A DNA stretch of 53,324 nt from SFTJ01 sp045613305. Its GTDB lineage: Bacteria > Bacteroidota > Bacteroidia > Bacteroidales > Muribaculaceae. Each line of letters opens with the position of its first letter. The stretch's first letter is position 1. The notes below the pieces were generated by a model, which was not told the DNA's origin, did not search any database, and saw nothing but the letters and a program-made list of their open reading frames with translations. Made by a program: the position numbers and the translations under genes. The stretch spans positions 1 to 53,324 of the forward strand of contig JAZLAU010000007.1 of NCBI GenBank assembly GCA_045613305.1, given 5' to 3'. Shown one piece after another: positions 32,924 through 42,014 of the stretch.

Positions 32924-33271
32924 ATGTCTTCGGTAAATAAGGTAATTTTAATAGGAAATGTGGGAAAAGACCCTGAAATTAGATATCCAGAACAGGGCCA
33001 GGCAATTGCACAATTTTCGTTGGCAACAACAGAGCGCGGCTATACAACAGCAGCGGGAGCGCAAGTTCCCGAGCGAACCGAGTGGCATAATATAGTGGTG
33101 TGGGGTCGCCAGGCCGAGTTTATTGAACGATATGTGAAAAAAGGTATGCAATTGTATGTGGAAGGTAAACTGCGTACTCGCATATGGGAAGACCGCAATC
33201 AGATAAAGCGCTACGTTACTGAGGTTTATGCCGATGTGGTAGAGTTGTTGGGCCGTCGCAGCGATGCATAG
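32924..33271 (+). CDS. ssb: Single-stranded DNA-binding protein, short form
   Basis: A 115-residue SSB. It consists almost only of the OB fold: VNKVILIGNVGKDPEIRY at the N-terminus, the WHNIVVWGRQAEFIERYVKKG strand-helix, and YVEGKLRTRIWEDRNQIKRY. The usual disordered linker and the acidic D-D-I-P-F tip that binds partner proteins are missing; the protein ends LLGRRSDA. Short SSBs exist as secondary copies or mobile-element proteins, but this one has ordinary chromosomal surroundings. Confidence 0.9.
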   Translation: MSSVNKVILIGNVGKDPEIRYPEQGQAIAQFSLATTERGYTTAAGAQVPERTEWHNIVVWGRQAEFIERYVKKGMQLYVEGKLRTRIWEDRNQIKRYVTEVYADVVELLGRRSDA

Positions 33272-33321
33272 CCATTAAATGGGAGAATAGGTGTAGGAAT
33301 TAGGTAAAAAAATTAGTTGTT

Positions 33322-36030
33322 TTGGAGTCTGTTAGGAAATTAATCTTTTTAATGTTGTTAATGCTGCTGCCAGTCATCACAGAGGCTGCAGTGGTAAAGG
33401 GCAGGGTGTTTGACGGCGGAGATAAATCGGCCGTTGATGGCGTGCTTGTGCGATTGTATAGAGTGAGTGCAGCCGACACTGCGTTTGTTGACGGTGCCAC
33501 AAGCGACAGCATAGGAAAATTTGAGTTTAAAAACGTGCGCAACGGAAATTACTCGCTGCGTTTTGTGTGTTTGGGCTATAATGACCATGAGGTGGCCACT
33601 ACGGTTAAGGGCCGCGAAGTGGTTATAGATTCTGTGAAACTAACTACCAATGCTTTGGTCTTGGAAGAAACTGTGGTGATAGGCCAAAAACCTGATGTGG
33701 TGATGAAGGAAGACACGGTGGAATATAATGCCGATGCATTTGTGAAGGGAGCAAATGCAATGGTGATTGACCTGCTGAAAAACATACCAGGCATAGAGGT
33801 TGAGGAAGATGGTACCATCAAAGCGCACGGGAAGACGGTAAAGTCGTTGCTGGTTAATGATAGAGAATTCTTTTTGAACGATAATAAGACGGCGATGGAG
33901 AACTTGCCGGCCGACATAGTCGACAAGTTGCAGGTAGTGGACCGCAAGAGCGAATTGTCGCGCCTTACCGGAGTGGACGATGGAGAGGAAGAAACCGTGA
34001 TAAACCTCACGGTGAAGAAAGAGAAAAACCGAGGATGGTTTGGCCACGGCTCGGCGGCCTATGGCACCGACGACCGTTATCGTGGCAATTTGTTTTTGAA
34101 TCATTTCATCGACAAGGACCAATATTCGGTGACCGCAGGAGCCGATAACACAGGTGGTCCAATAGCGAAAAATCGCCATGTGGGATTTAATGTCAACGTG
34201 GGCGATAAGAACAAGTTAATGCTTGAATCGAGCGTTTCATATCGCTATAATATGCGAGAAAACTACAGTAGGGTAAACCGAGAGTATGTGTATGCCGACT
34301 CAACAAGTTACTATCAAGGCGAAAATTCGTCGCGTAACGATGGCCATAATGTGAACGGTAGCGCACGAGTGATGTGGAAACCCGACACGTTGAACACCAT
34401 TAATTTCCGTCCTCGTTTCTCGTTTTCACGGTCTACAAATGGCAGCAGCGACGTTACTGCCTCGCAAGCAGGTGATGCCGAGCATTCGCTGGTTAACACC
34501 AGTGAACGTCAGCGTATGGGCGAGGGCAACAACTATAGCGTGGCTGCCAATTTGGTGTATTCGCGTCGTTTCAAAGCCCGAAAGGGACGTAACTTCAGCA
34601 TAGAGTTGAACTTTGACTACAGCAATAACGAGAGCGACAATCAGAATTATGCAAAGAATAGGTTCTTCATGGTTGACGGTAAGGATGAAGACATAGCCCA
34701 ATATATCGACAATATATCGAAAAACAATTCGATGCGTGCCCGAGTGTCGTGGAGCGAGCCTATAGGCGATGTTAAAAAGGCGATGTCGGTTAATGCCTAC
34801 TATAATGTGAACATGCGCTTGCGAAACAGCGATAAATATGTGTATGACTTTGACCCTAACGATGAGGGCTACATTGACCCTGAACTGCTTGAGAAGTTTG
34901 AAGAATATGGCATAGTTAACACCGACCAAAGCAGCGTGTTCAGAAACACCATACTTAACCAAAACGGTCAGGTGAGTTTCAGAAAAGAACACGAAAAATA
35001 TAGCATCAACACCGGTGTTACGTTTAACTCGATGATGAATCGCAGCAAAGACCACATTAACGAAAACCGGTCGTTGGGCGAGCGCTGGACGTTTAATTAT
35101 GCACCGTTTGTGCGCTTTAGATGGAAGATTGCCAAGCGTCACAACTTTACCATCAATTATCGCAACCGAACCTCAGAACCTTCGATTAACTACTTGCAGC
35201 CGGTGGCCGATAAGAGCAATACGCTTAACGTGGTGATAGGTAACCCCGACTTGAAAGACACCTTTACGCACACGGTGAACATGGAGTATCGCAAGAACGA
35301 CACAGAAACTCAGCGCAACCTTATGGTGTCGATGTCGGGCGATGTGACAAGCAATAGCATCGTGAATAAAACTATAAGCGACCCCACAACGGGCGGAAAG
35401 GTTACGACTTATGAAAACCTTAGCGGTGTGTGGAATGCTTCGATGCGCACCGACTTGTCGCTGCCGATAGTGCAAAAATTGCTGTTTTTCGACAATGGCC
35501 TCAACCTTGGCGTAAACCGCCGATTGAGTTATATAGATGGCGAACTGAATAGCAACATGTCGTGGTCGTTCAGATTTAACCCGTCGTTGCGAATCCGTCC
35601 AGGGAATTTCAATATCTCGCTTCGTCCGTACTATAACTTGAGTGCTGCTCGCAATAGCATAAGCACTCGTAATAATAAAGATGTGCATCGTTATGGCTGT
35701 TCGCTTAATCTGCATTACGAATCGCCTATCGGAATTAAGGCAAGCACCAATGTTCGCTATGGAAACTCAAAGGGTATGTCGAAAAACTTCAATGAGGAAC
35801 AGTGCTTGTGGAATGCATCGCTTGAATATGCAATGCTAAAGGGCAAAAATCTGATATTCCAACTTCAGGTTACCGACATACTTCAACAGCAAAAAGGCGT
35901 GTCGAAAAATGTGAACGCCTCGTATGAAGAAGAACGTTGGACCACAGTGATGCCCCGCTATTGTATGCTCACAATTACCTACCGATTGCAGAAATTTGGA
36001 GGAAAAATGGGTAAAAAAAAGAGTAAGTGA
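33322..36030 (+). CDS. Outer-membrane beta-barrel protein with carboxypeptidase-like domain
   Basis: A 902-residue protein. The frame begins at a TTG; translation from it gives a sensible signal peptide (MESVRKLIFLMLL..ITEAA), while the first in-frame ATG would remove its charged start, so TTG is my choice. A carboxypeptidase-regulatory-like domain follows (about 24-110, SIGKFEFKNVRNGNYSL), then a plug-like domain (DLLKNIPGIEVEEDGTIKAHG, about 148-168), then a long beta-barrel with many alternating aromatic strands. It is of the same OMP_b-brl_3 class as the protein at 21539. It starts 50 nt after ssb. No SusD-like gene is near. Function is unknown. Confidence 0.82.
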   Translation: MESVRKLIFLMLLMLLPVITEAAVVKGRVFDGGDKSAVDGVLVRLYRVSAADTAFVDGATSDSIGKFEFKNVRNGNYSLRFVCLGYNDHEVATTVKGREVVIDSVKLTTNALVLEETVVIGQKPDVVMKEDTVEYNADAFVKGANAMVIDLLKNIPGIEVEEDGTIKAHGKTVKSLLVNDREFFLNDNKTAMENLPADIVDKLQVVDRKSELSRLTGVDDGEEETVINLTVKKEKNRGWFGHGSAAYGTDDRYRGNLFLNHFIDKDQYSVTAGADNTGGPIAKNRHVGFNVNVGDKNKLMLESSVSYRYNMRENYSRVNREYVYADSTSYYQGENSSRNDGHNVNGSARVMWKPDTLNTINFRPRFSFSRSTNGSSDVTASQAGDAEHSLVNTSERQRMGEGNNYSVAANLVYSRRFKARKGRNFSIELNFDYSNNESDNQNYAKNRFFMVDGKDEDIAQYIDNISKNNSMRARVSWSEPIGDVKKAMSVNAYYNVNMRLRNSDKYVYDFDPNDEGYIDPELLEKFEEYGIVNTDQSSVFRNTILNQNGQVSFRKEHEKYSINTGVTFNSMMNRSKDHINENRSLGERWTFNYAPFVRFRWKIAKRHNFTINYRNRTSEPSINYLQPVADKSNTLNVVIGNPDLKDTFTHTVNMEYRKNDTETQRNLMVSMSGDVTSNSIVNKTISDPTTGGKVTTYENLSGVWNASMRTDLSLPIVQKLLFFDNGLNLGVNRRLSYIDGELNSNMSWSFRFNPSLRIRPGNFNISLRPYYNLSAARNSISTRNNKDVHRYGCSLNLHYESPIGIKASTNVRYGNSKGMSKNFNEEQCLWNASLEYAMLKGKNLIFQLQVTDILQQQKGVSKNVNASYEEERWTTVMPRYCMLTITYRLQKFGGKMGKKKSK

Positions 36031-36105
36031 CCAAAAAATATGGTTTTTTGGCGAGCGAATTGCATACTTTTGCAAAAAATGTGCAGTTAAGTTGATAATA
36101 TTCAC

Positions 36106-36113
36106 TATCTTTG
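36106..36113 (+). promoter_or_regulatory. -7 promoter element for the acyl-CoA ligase gene
   Basis: TATCTTTG, a full consensus match, lies 24 nt upstream of the start codon. A second match, TACTTTTG, is at 36065-36072. Confidence 0.5.
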
Positions 36114-36137
36114 CAGAGTCTAAACAACAGATGAGCG

Positions 36138-37793
36138 ATGAAAGAAAATCTTATAAAAATTTACGAAAGATCGTTTCGCGAAAATGCTGAATTACCAGCG
36201 TTGACCGATTACGGCCAAAAGAATACGATTTCATATTTTGAATTGGCCAAACGAGTTGCAAAAATGCATGCAGTGTATCGCGAACTTGGACTCAAGCAAG
36301 GCGATAAGGTTGCATTGATTGGAAAGAACACAAGTGAATGGGTCACCACCTTTGTTTCGACCATCACCTATGGCGCAACCATTGTGCCAATTTTGCAAGA
36401 ATTTAATCCTCTTGATGTGCAACACATCGTTAACCACTCTGAATCGTTGATTTTGTTTGCCACAAAGGCAATATGGGATAACATCGAATTCGATACGCTA
36501 AATCATGTAAAGGCAGTGGTTTCGATTGAAACCGGCGAAGTATTTGCAGAAAAAGAGGGAGAAAAAGTTTCGGAAACAATGGCTAAGGCCGATGACTTGT
36601 TTAAGGCCGCTTATCCACAAGGATTCTTTAAGGATGACATAAAATATGCAGATGTTGCCGACGATGATATGGTGATATTGAACTATACATCGGGCACAAC
36701 AGGCTATAGCAAGGGCGTTATGATTACATGTGCCAATGTAACTGGTAATGCAGAATATGGTATAGCATCGAAGTTGCACTACAGAGGCACCACCAACTTG
36801 TCGTTCTTGCCATTGGCACACGCCTATGGTTGTGCATTCGACCTTCTTGTTCCACTTGCAGTGGGTACTCACATCACATTGCTTGGTAGAATTCCATCGC
36901 CAAAGATTTTGGTGAAGGCTATGCAAGAAATTAAGCCACACTTGATTGTGTCGGTTCCATTGGTGCTTGAAAAGGTTTATCGCAAGCAAATTGTGCCAAT
37001 GATTAGCAAGGGCATGATGCGCTGGGCTCTAAATATTCCATTCCTTGACACAAAGATTTACGAACAAATCCGTAAGAAGTTGATTGAAGCGTTTGGTGGT
37101 GAATTCGAAGAATTGATCATTGGTGGCGCTCCACTAAACCCAGAGGTTGAAAACTTCTTGACAAAGATTAAGTTCCCATTCTCAGTGGGCTACGGTATGA
37201 CCGAATGTGCTCCACTAATTAGCCACACACCATGGCGCGAATTTGTGCCTCATTCAGCAGGTCGCATTTTGCCAGGCATCATGGAAGTTAAGGTGTTGAG
37301 CGATGACCCAGAAAACGTTCCAGGCGAAATTTGCGTTCGCGGTAAGAATGTGATGAAGGGCTACTATAAGAATACTGACGCTACCGACAAGGTGCTTGCT
37401 GAAGACGGATGGTTGCACACTGGCGACATGGGTACAGTTAGCCCTGACGGCACAATCTTCATCAAGGGTCGTTGCAAGACTATGCTTCTTGGTGCAAATG
37501 GTCAAAACATCTATCCAGAAGAAATCGAAGCAAAGATCAATAACATGGTTTATGTTAACGAAAGTATTGTGGTAGACCGTGGTGGCAAGTTTGTGGCTCT
37601 TGTATATCCTGACTATGAAGTGATGGATAAGTTGGGTACAACAAGCGCGCAACTGCCAGAAATTATGGAACAAATCCGCAAGGATGTTAACAAGATTGTG
37701 GCTCCTTATGAGCAAATCTCGAAGATTGAAGTTCACCCATGTGAATTCGAAAAGACTCCTAAGCGAAGCATTAAGCGTTTCTTGTATAAGTAA
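36138..37793 (+). CDS. Long-chain fatty acid-CoA ligase-like AMP-binding enzyme
   Basis: A 551-residue ANL-superfamily adenylate-forming enzyme. The P-loop-like motif LNYTSGTTGYSKGVM is near residue 182, GYGMTECAP near 352, and the hinge motif region DGWLHTGDMG near 424, with the C-terminal KTPKRSIKRFLYK carrying the catalytic lysine. The C-terminal GRCKTMLLGANGQNIYPEEIE fits long-chain acyl-CoA synthetases. The likely substrates are fatty acids, ATP and CoA. It is monocistronic between its own promoter element and a strong terminator. Confidence 0.88.
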   Translation: MKENLIKIYERSFRENAELPALTDYGQKNTISYFELAKRVAKMHAVYRELGLKQGDKVALIGKNTSEWVTTFVSTITYGATIVPILQEFNPLDVQHIVNHSESLILFATKAIWDNIEFDTLNHVKAVVSIETGEVFAEKEGEKVSETMAKADDLFKAAYPQGFFKDDIKYADVADDDMVILNYTSGTTGYSKGVMITCANVTGNAEYGIASKLHYRGTTNLSFLPLAHAYGCAFDLLVPLAVGTHITLLGRIPSPKILVKAMQEIKPHLIVSVPLVLEKVYRKQIVPMISKGMMRWALNIPFLDTKIYEQIRKKLIEAFGGEFEELIIGGAPLNPEVENFLTKIKFPFSVGYGMTECAPLISHTPWREFVPHSAGRILPGIMEVKVLSDDPENVPGEICVRGKNVMKGYYKNTDATDKVLAEDGWLHTGDMGTVSPDGTIFIKGRCKTMLLGANGQNIYPEEIEAKINNMVYVNESIVVDRGGKFVALVYPDYEVMDKLGTTSAQLPEIMEQIRKDVNKIVAPYEQISKIEVHPCEFEKTPKRSIKRFLYK

Positions 37794-37825
37794 TACATTC
37801 TGAAAGAACGCTATTCGCGATAAAA

Positions 37826-37869
37826 AATTTAAAGGCGGCATCAATTTTAGGTGCCGCCTTTAAATTGTA
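37826..37869 (+). terminator. Terminator of the acyl-CoA ligase gene
   Basis: A perfect 15-bp stem (37826-37840 with 37852-37866) with an 11-nt loop. The symmetrical A and T flanks would let it act on either strand. Confidence 0.85.
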
Positions 37870-38003
37870 ACAAATATTAACATTGTGGGTTTTGTGATGT
37901 TTGTGTATTGATTATCAGTGATTTGGGTTGTGATTTGAGGTGAAATTGATGTGTTTATGCGAGAATATGACATACCCAAATCAAAAAAATATCCAAAAAA
38001 TGT

Positions 38004-38033
38004 TTTGTGTGTGAAAATTTTGTTTTAAATTTG
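38004..38033 (+). promoter_or_regulatory. Promoter of the cysteine-rich lipoprotein
   Basis: TTTG at 38004-38007 and TAAATTTG at 38026-38033 are 18 nt apart. The start codon is 53 nt downstream after an A+T-rich leader, a pattern seen for strongly expressed Bacteroidetes genes. Confidence 0.6.
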
Positions 38034-38086
38034 CAACGTTTTTGAAGAATAACAATATTGTTTTATTATTTTTAATTTTTACAGAA

Positions 38087-38269
38087 ATGAAGAAGTTAGT
38101 TTTATTACTTGCTGTTGTATTTAGCGTGTCTTTGTTCTCTTGCGGTAACGCAGAAAAGGCTGCAGCTACTGACTCTGTAGCAGTAGTTGACACTCTTGCT
38201 GCTCCTGCAGACTCAGCTTGCGCTGATTCAGTATGCTGCGATTCAGTAGCATGTGACTCTGTTAAGTAA
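38087..38269 (+). CDS. Small cysteine- and aspartate-rich lipoprotein
   Basis: A 60-residue protein. I start it at 38087 rather than 38042 because it then opens with a classic lipoprotein signal (MKKLVLLLAV...) ending in the lipobox L16-F17-S18-C19. The 42-residue mature part is built from short Asp-Ser-Val units, with cysteines at 19, 45, 50, 51 and 56 and regularly spaced aspartates. Four cysteines besides the lipidated one suggest metal binding or disulfides. I do not recognise a family. It has its own promoter and terminator, so it is a real transcription unit. Confidence 0.8.
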   Translation: MKKLVLLLAVVFSVSLFSCGNAEKAAATDSVAVVDTLAAPADSACADSVCCDSVACDSVK

Positions 38270-38292
38270 GATACAACACAGAAAGAGTTTGG

Positions 38293-38333
38293 AGCTGTTT
38301 TCCTGAGTAGGAGAGCAGCTTTTATTTTTTTTA
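38293..38333 (+). terminator. Terminator of the small lipoprotein gene
   Basis: A 12-bp stem with two G-U pairs (38293-38304 with 38309-38320) and a GAGT loop is followed by TTTTATTTTTTTT. Confidence 0.88.
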
Positions 38334-38520
38334 TATACTGCCAACTCCAGTTGCGGGGTTGGTTGTATTTGTGTTAATAGGTTAAGAATAGTGGTGCACT
38401 CGTTAGCGATGGCTCTTTATGGCCAAGATTGAGGATGCTGATGCGAACGAGTTGGATAAAATCGAGAAAATAGAATCTTAAAGATTAGGGAAAAAAGTAG
38501 TAAAATTGAACTTTAGGTAT

Positions 38521-38528
38521 TATTTTTG
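38521..38528 (+). promoter_or_regulatory. -7 promoter element for rnr
   Basis: TATTTTTG matches TAnnTTTG, 59 nt upstream of the rnr start. A TTG lies 12 nt upstream of it (38506-38508). Confidence 0.4.
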
Positions 38529-38587
38529 TGATAAGCATATATAGCGATGCTAAATAGTCAAGTACCGAACACAGAAAAATTACGACT

Positions 38588-40945
38588 ATGAAAGTAGGAA
38601 AGAATGCAGATTTGCTGATAGAAAAGTCGGCAACAGAGACCAAGGTATTGGAGTTTTTCAATCGAGAAAAGTCCATCCCCTATAATTATAAGCAAATATC
38701 GGCCTCGATAGGCGCCGACAGCCCATTGACACGAGCCCTTGTGGTGCAAGTGATAGAGGAGTTGGCCCTTGAAGGCATATTGAAAGAAACAACACCGGGC
38801 AAGTTTAAGTTGGCCGAGCGCAATGTTGTGTGCACAGGCACCTTTGTGCGTCGCAGCAACGGCAAGAATGGTGTGGTGCTTGATAGCGGTGGCGGCGAAG
38901 TGATATTTGTGGCCGAACGCAATTCGAAGCATGCTCTCAATGGCGACAAAGTGAAAATAAACATATGCGCAAAGCGCCCTAATGTAGAGGCCGAAGCTGA
39001 GGTGCTTGAGATTATGGAGCGCAAGGACCAAGTGTTTATCGGTACGCTGAAAGTGGATGACTATTTTGGTCATTTGATTACCGACAGTAAATTCTTGGCT
39101 ACCGACATATTTATACCCAAAAACTTGCTGAAAGAAGGCCGTACGGGCGATAAAGCAGTGGTTCGCATAGTGGAATGGCCAGAAAGTGCCAATAGCCCTA
39201 TGGGCGAGGTGGTAGACATTCTTGGGGTGGCTGGCGAGAATAACTCAGAGATGCATGCCATTCTTGCAGAGTTTGGGCTGCCATATGTATATCCCGAGGA
39301 AGTTGAGGCAGCGGCCGACAAGATTGATGCGGGAATCACTGCAGAGGAGATAGCGCGCCGCCGCGATATGCGTGATGCAGTGACATTTACCATCGACCCA
39401 CATGACGCAAAAGACTTCGACGATGCTTTGTCGGTTGAGAAACTTGAAGACGGCTTGTGGCGAGTGGGTATTCACATTGCCGATGTGACTCACTACGTGA
39501 AACCTAACTCTATAATAGAAACCGAAGCCGAGCAGCGTGCCACATCGGTGTATTTGGTGGACCGCACCATACCTATGTTGCCCGAACGTTTGTGCAACTT
39601 TATTTGTTCGTTGCGACCAGACGAAGAAAAACTTACTTATTCGGTGATAGTAGACCTTGATGAAGAGGCCGATGTGAAGAATGTGGAGATATGCCACGCA
39701 GTGATAAAGAGCAATCGCCGCTTTACTTATGAAGAAGCGCAAAAGATAATAGAAACCGGAGAGGGCGACTTTAAGGACGAGGTGTTGTTGCTTGACCGCC
39801 TTGCCAAGAAGTTGCGTGCCGCACGTTTTGCTTATGGTTCGGTGGAATTTAACAGAAGCGAAGTGCGATTTGACATTGACCCGACAGGAAGGCCAATAGA
39901 CGTGTACTTTAAGGAGTCGAAAGACTCTAACAAGTTGATTGAAGAGTTTATGTTGCTGGCCAACCGCAAGGTGGCCGAAGCGATAGGCATAGTACCGAAG
40001 AAGCGCACACCAAAGGCGTTTGTATATCGCATTCACGAAGCGCCCGACCCAGAACGCATGAAGAACCTTGCAGAGATAGCGCAGCGATTTGGCCACAAGT
40101 TGAAGATAACCGGGTCGATGCACGATGTAAACACCTCGCTCAATAAGCTGCTTGCCGATATAAAGGGCCGTCCGGAAGAAGAACTGATAGCAACCCTTGC
40201 CATGCGCTCAATGTCGAAGGCCGTGTATAGCACGCTTAATGTGGGCCACTATGGCTTGGCATTTGAGCACTACACGCATTTCACGTCGCCAATACGCCGT
40301 TACCCCGACATGATGGTTCACCGCTTGCTCGATAAGTATTTGTCGGGTGGCCGTAGCGTGAACCTTGATGGTTTGGAAGCAGAATGTAAGCATTCGAGCG
40401 ATATGGAACAATTGGCAGCCAATGCAGAGCGCGCCTCGATAAAATATAAGCAAGTGGAATATCTTGGCGAACGATTGGGGCAAGTGTTTACGGGCAAGAT
40501 TTCGGGCGTTACCGAATGGGGCTTGTATGTGGAATTGGACGAGAACAAGTGCGAAGGTCTTGTCCCAATCAGAGACTTGGAAGACGATTACTATGAACTC
40601 GATGAAAAGAGTTATTGCTTAATAGGTCGTCGTCGCAACCGTCGTTACACGCTTGGCGATGCGGTAACGGTGCAGGTGGCACGTGCCGACTTGCCTAACA
40701 AGCAGTTGGATTTTGCTCTGATTGACGAAGCGCATCCTTTTGGCTCGCATCATATCGATAAGGCTCCAATTTTGGTGTCGAAATCACGATTGCAACAGGC
40801 GGCCGATAAATCGAAGAAACGTCATGAGCATAAAGAGTTGAAAGAACGAAAGCGCAAAAAGACTACAACCGCAAAGCGCCGCACGGCAGTGGCTGCTGGC
40901 AAGAAAAAAGGCGGTAAAAAACAAGCCAAACAGCGCAGACGATAA
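38588..40945 (+). CDS. rnr: Ribonuclease R
   Basis: A 785-residue 3'-5' exoribonuclease of the RNB family. An N-terminal winged-helix-like region leads into cold-shock domains. The RNB catalytic motif DPHDAKDFDDALSVE near residue 277 supplies the metal-binding aspartates. HFTSPIRRYPDMMVHR near 567 is the other conserved RNB motif. The S1 domain (GKISGVTEWGLYVELDENK) is near 640. The last 45 residues are a basic tail of Lys, Arg, Thr, Ala and Gly. It degrades structured RNA. A strong terminator follows. Confidence 0.93.
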   Translation: MKVGKNADLLIEKSATETKVLEFFNREKSIPYNYKQISASIGADSPLTRALVVQVIEELALEGILKETTPGKFKLAERNVVCTGTFVRRSNGKNGVVLDSGGGEVIFVAERNSKHALNGDKVKINICAKRPNVEAEAEVLEIMERKDQVFIGTLKVDDYFGHLITDSKFLATDIFIPKNLLKEGRTGDKAVVRIVEWPESANSPMGEVVDILGVAGENNSEMHAILAEFGLPYVYPEEVEAAADKIDAGITAEEIARRRDMRDAVTFTIDPHDAKDFDDALSVEKLEDGLWRVGIHIADVTHYVKPNSIIETEAEQRATSVYLVDRTIPMLPERLCNFICSLRPDEEKLTYSVIVDLDEEADVKNVEICHAVIKSNRRFTYEEAQKIIETGEGDFKDEVLLLDRLAKKLRAARFAYGSVEFNRSEVRFDIDPTGRPIDVYFKESKDSNKLIEEFMLLANRKVAEAIGIVPKKRTPKAFVYRIHEAPDPERMKNLAEIAQRFGHKLKITGSMHDVNTSLNKLLADIKGRPEEELIATLAMRSMSKAVYSTLNVGHYGLAFEHYTHFTSPIRRYPDMMVHRLLDKYLSGGRSVNLDGLEAECKHSSDMEQLAANAERASIKYKQVEYLGERLGQVFTGKISGVTEWGLYVELDENKCEGLVPIRDLEDDYYELDEKSYCLIGRRRNRRYTLGDAVTVQVARADLPNKQLDFALIDEAHPFGSHHIDKAPILVSKSRLQQAADKSKKRHEHKELKERKRKKTTTAKRRTAVAAGKKKGGKKQAKQRRR

Positions 40946-40971
40946 TTATTGAAATATAACACAATATGTGG

Positions 40972-41010
40972 CAGTGGGGTCAGGTGAATATCCTGACCCC
41001 ACTGTTTTTT
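40972..41010 (+). terminator. Terminator of rnr
   Basis: A perfect 13-bp G+C-rich stem (40972-40984 with 40992-41004) with a 7-nt loop is followed by seven T. Confidence 0.92.
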
Positions 41011-41074
41011 TGTAATAATTAAGTTAATAGAAAATAAATTTTAAATAAAACGATTTTTTTGCGTATAAATTCAT

Positions 41075-41082
41075 TATCTTTG
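41075..41082 (+). promoter_or_regulatory. -7 promoter element for nagB
   Basis: TATCTTTG, a full consensus match, lies 62 nt upstream of the nagB start. A TTTG at 41058-41061 is 13 nt upstream. Confidence 0.5.
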
Positions 41083-41144
41083 TAGAAATAGTGTACAATA
41101 ACATATTGCATTCAAAAACAAACCGATAAAAACTTAAATACATT

Positions 41145-41957
41145 ATGAGATTAATCATTCAACCTGATTACGCACGAGTATCAGAATGGGCTGCATATTA
41201 TGTGGCTTCACGCATCAATGCTGCTAACCCAACACCAGAAAAGCCTTTTGTGCTTGGTTGTCCAACCGGTAGTTCACCTCTTGGTATGTACAAGAAGTTG
41301 ATTGAACTAAACAAGGCAGGCAAGGTGTCGTTTGCAAACGTTATAACTTTCAACATGGATGAATATTGCAATCTTCCAGAAGAACATCCAGAAAGCTATC
41401 ACTCATTCATGTGGAACAATTTCTTCAGCCACATCGACATCAAGAAGGAAAATGTAAACATCCTTAACGGTAATGCAGAAGACTTGGAAGCAGAATGTGC
41501 AAATTATGAAGCACGCATAGCTGCAGTGGGCGGCATCGACTTGTTTATGGGCGGTATCGGTCCTGATGGCCACATCGCTTTCAATGAACCAGGTTCATCG
41601 CTAACTTCACTAACTCGTCAGAAATCATTGACATCCGACACTATCATTGCAAACTCTCGTTTCTTTGATAACGACGTAAATAAAGTTCCAAAGACTGCTC
41701 TAACAGTGGGCGTAGGTACAATCATGAACGCAAAGAGTGTGATGATTATCGTAAACGGCCACAACAAGGCGCGTGCTCTTCAAGCAGGTGTTGAAGGTGC
41801 GGTGACTCAAATGTGGACAATCAGCGCTCTTCAATTGCACCGTAAGGCTATCATCGTAGCCGACGAAGCTGCTACTGAAGAATTGAAGGTTGGCACTTAC
41901 AGATACTTCAAGGATATTGAAGGCGATAACCTAAATCCAGAATCATTGCTTAAGTAA
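41145..41957 (+). CDS. nagB: Glucosamine-6-phosphate deaminase
   Basis: A 270-residue NagB: glucosamine 6-phosphate to fructose 6-phosphate and ammonia. GCPTGSSPLGMYKKL near residue 40 is the phosphate-binding loop. FNMDEYCNLPEEHPESYHSF holds the active-site aspartate. GIGPDGHIAFNEPGSS near residue 140 carries the catalytic histidine. It links amino-sugar breakdown to glycolysis. It is monocistronic, with its own promoter element and terminator. Confidence 0.94.
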   Translation: MRLIIQPDYARVSEWAAYYVASRINAANPTPEKPFVLGCPTGSSPLGMYKKLIELNKAGKVSFANVITFNMDEYCNLPEEHPESYHSFMWNNFFSHIDIKKENVNILNGNAEDLEAECANYEARIAAVGGIDLFMGGIGPDGHIAFNEPGSSLTSLTRQKSLTSDTIIANSRFFDNDVNKVPKTALTVGVGTIMNAKSVMIIVNGHNKARALQAGVEGAVTQMWTISALQLHRKAIIVADEAATEELKVGTYRYFKDIEGDNLNPESLLK

Positions 41958-41989
41958 TAATTTTTACTGATGCAGTAACGATATGGCGT

Positions 41990-42014
41990 CTGTCCGAGTT
42001 GGACAGCCTTTTTT
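41990..42014 (+). terminator. Terminator of nagB
   Basis: CTGTCC (41990-41995) pairs with GGACAG (42001-42006), followed by CCTTTTTT. A further GGC/GCC pair may extend the stem past one bulge. The stem is short but well formed. Confidence 0.6.

Larger units (their letters stand above)
38270..38587. other. Intergenic region between the small lipoprotein and rnr
   Basis: A 318-nt gap holding the lipoprotein terminator (38293-38333) and a promoter element for rnr (38521-38528). The middle (about 38340-38500) shows no open frame or hairpin that I can support. Confidence 0.5.

Noticed and set aside
39245..40123. Minus-strand open frame (292 codons) opposite rnr
   Set aside because: It is inside the conserved RNB domain on the other strand and is a shadow.
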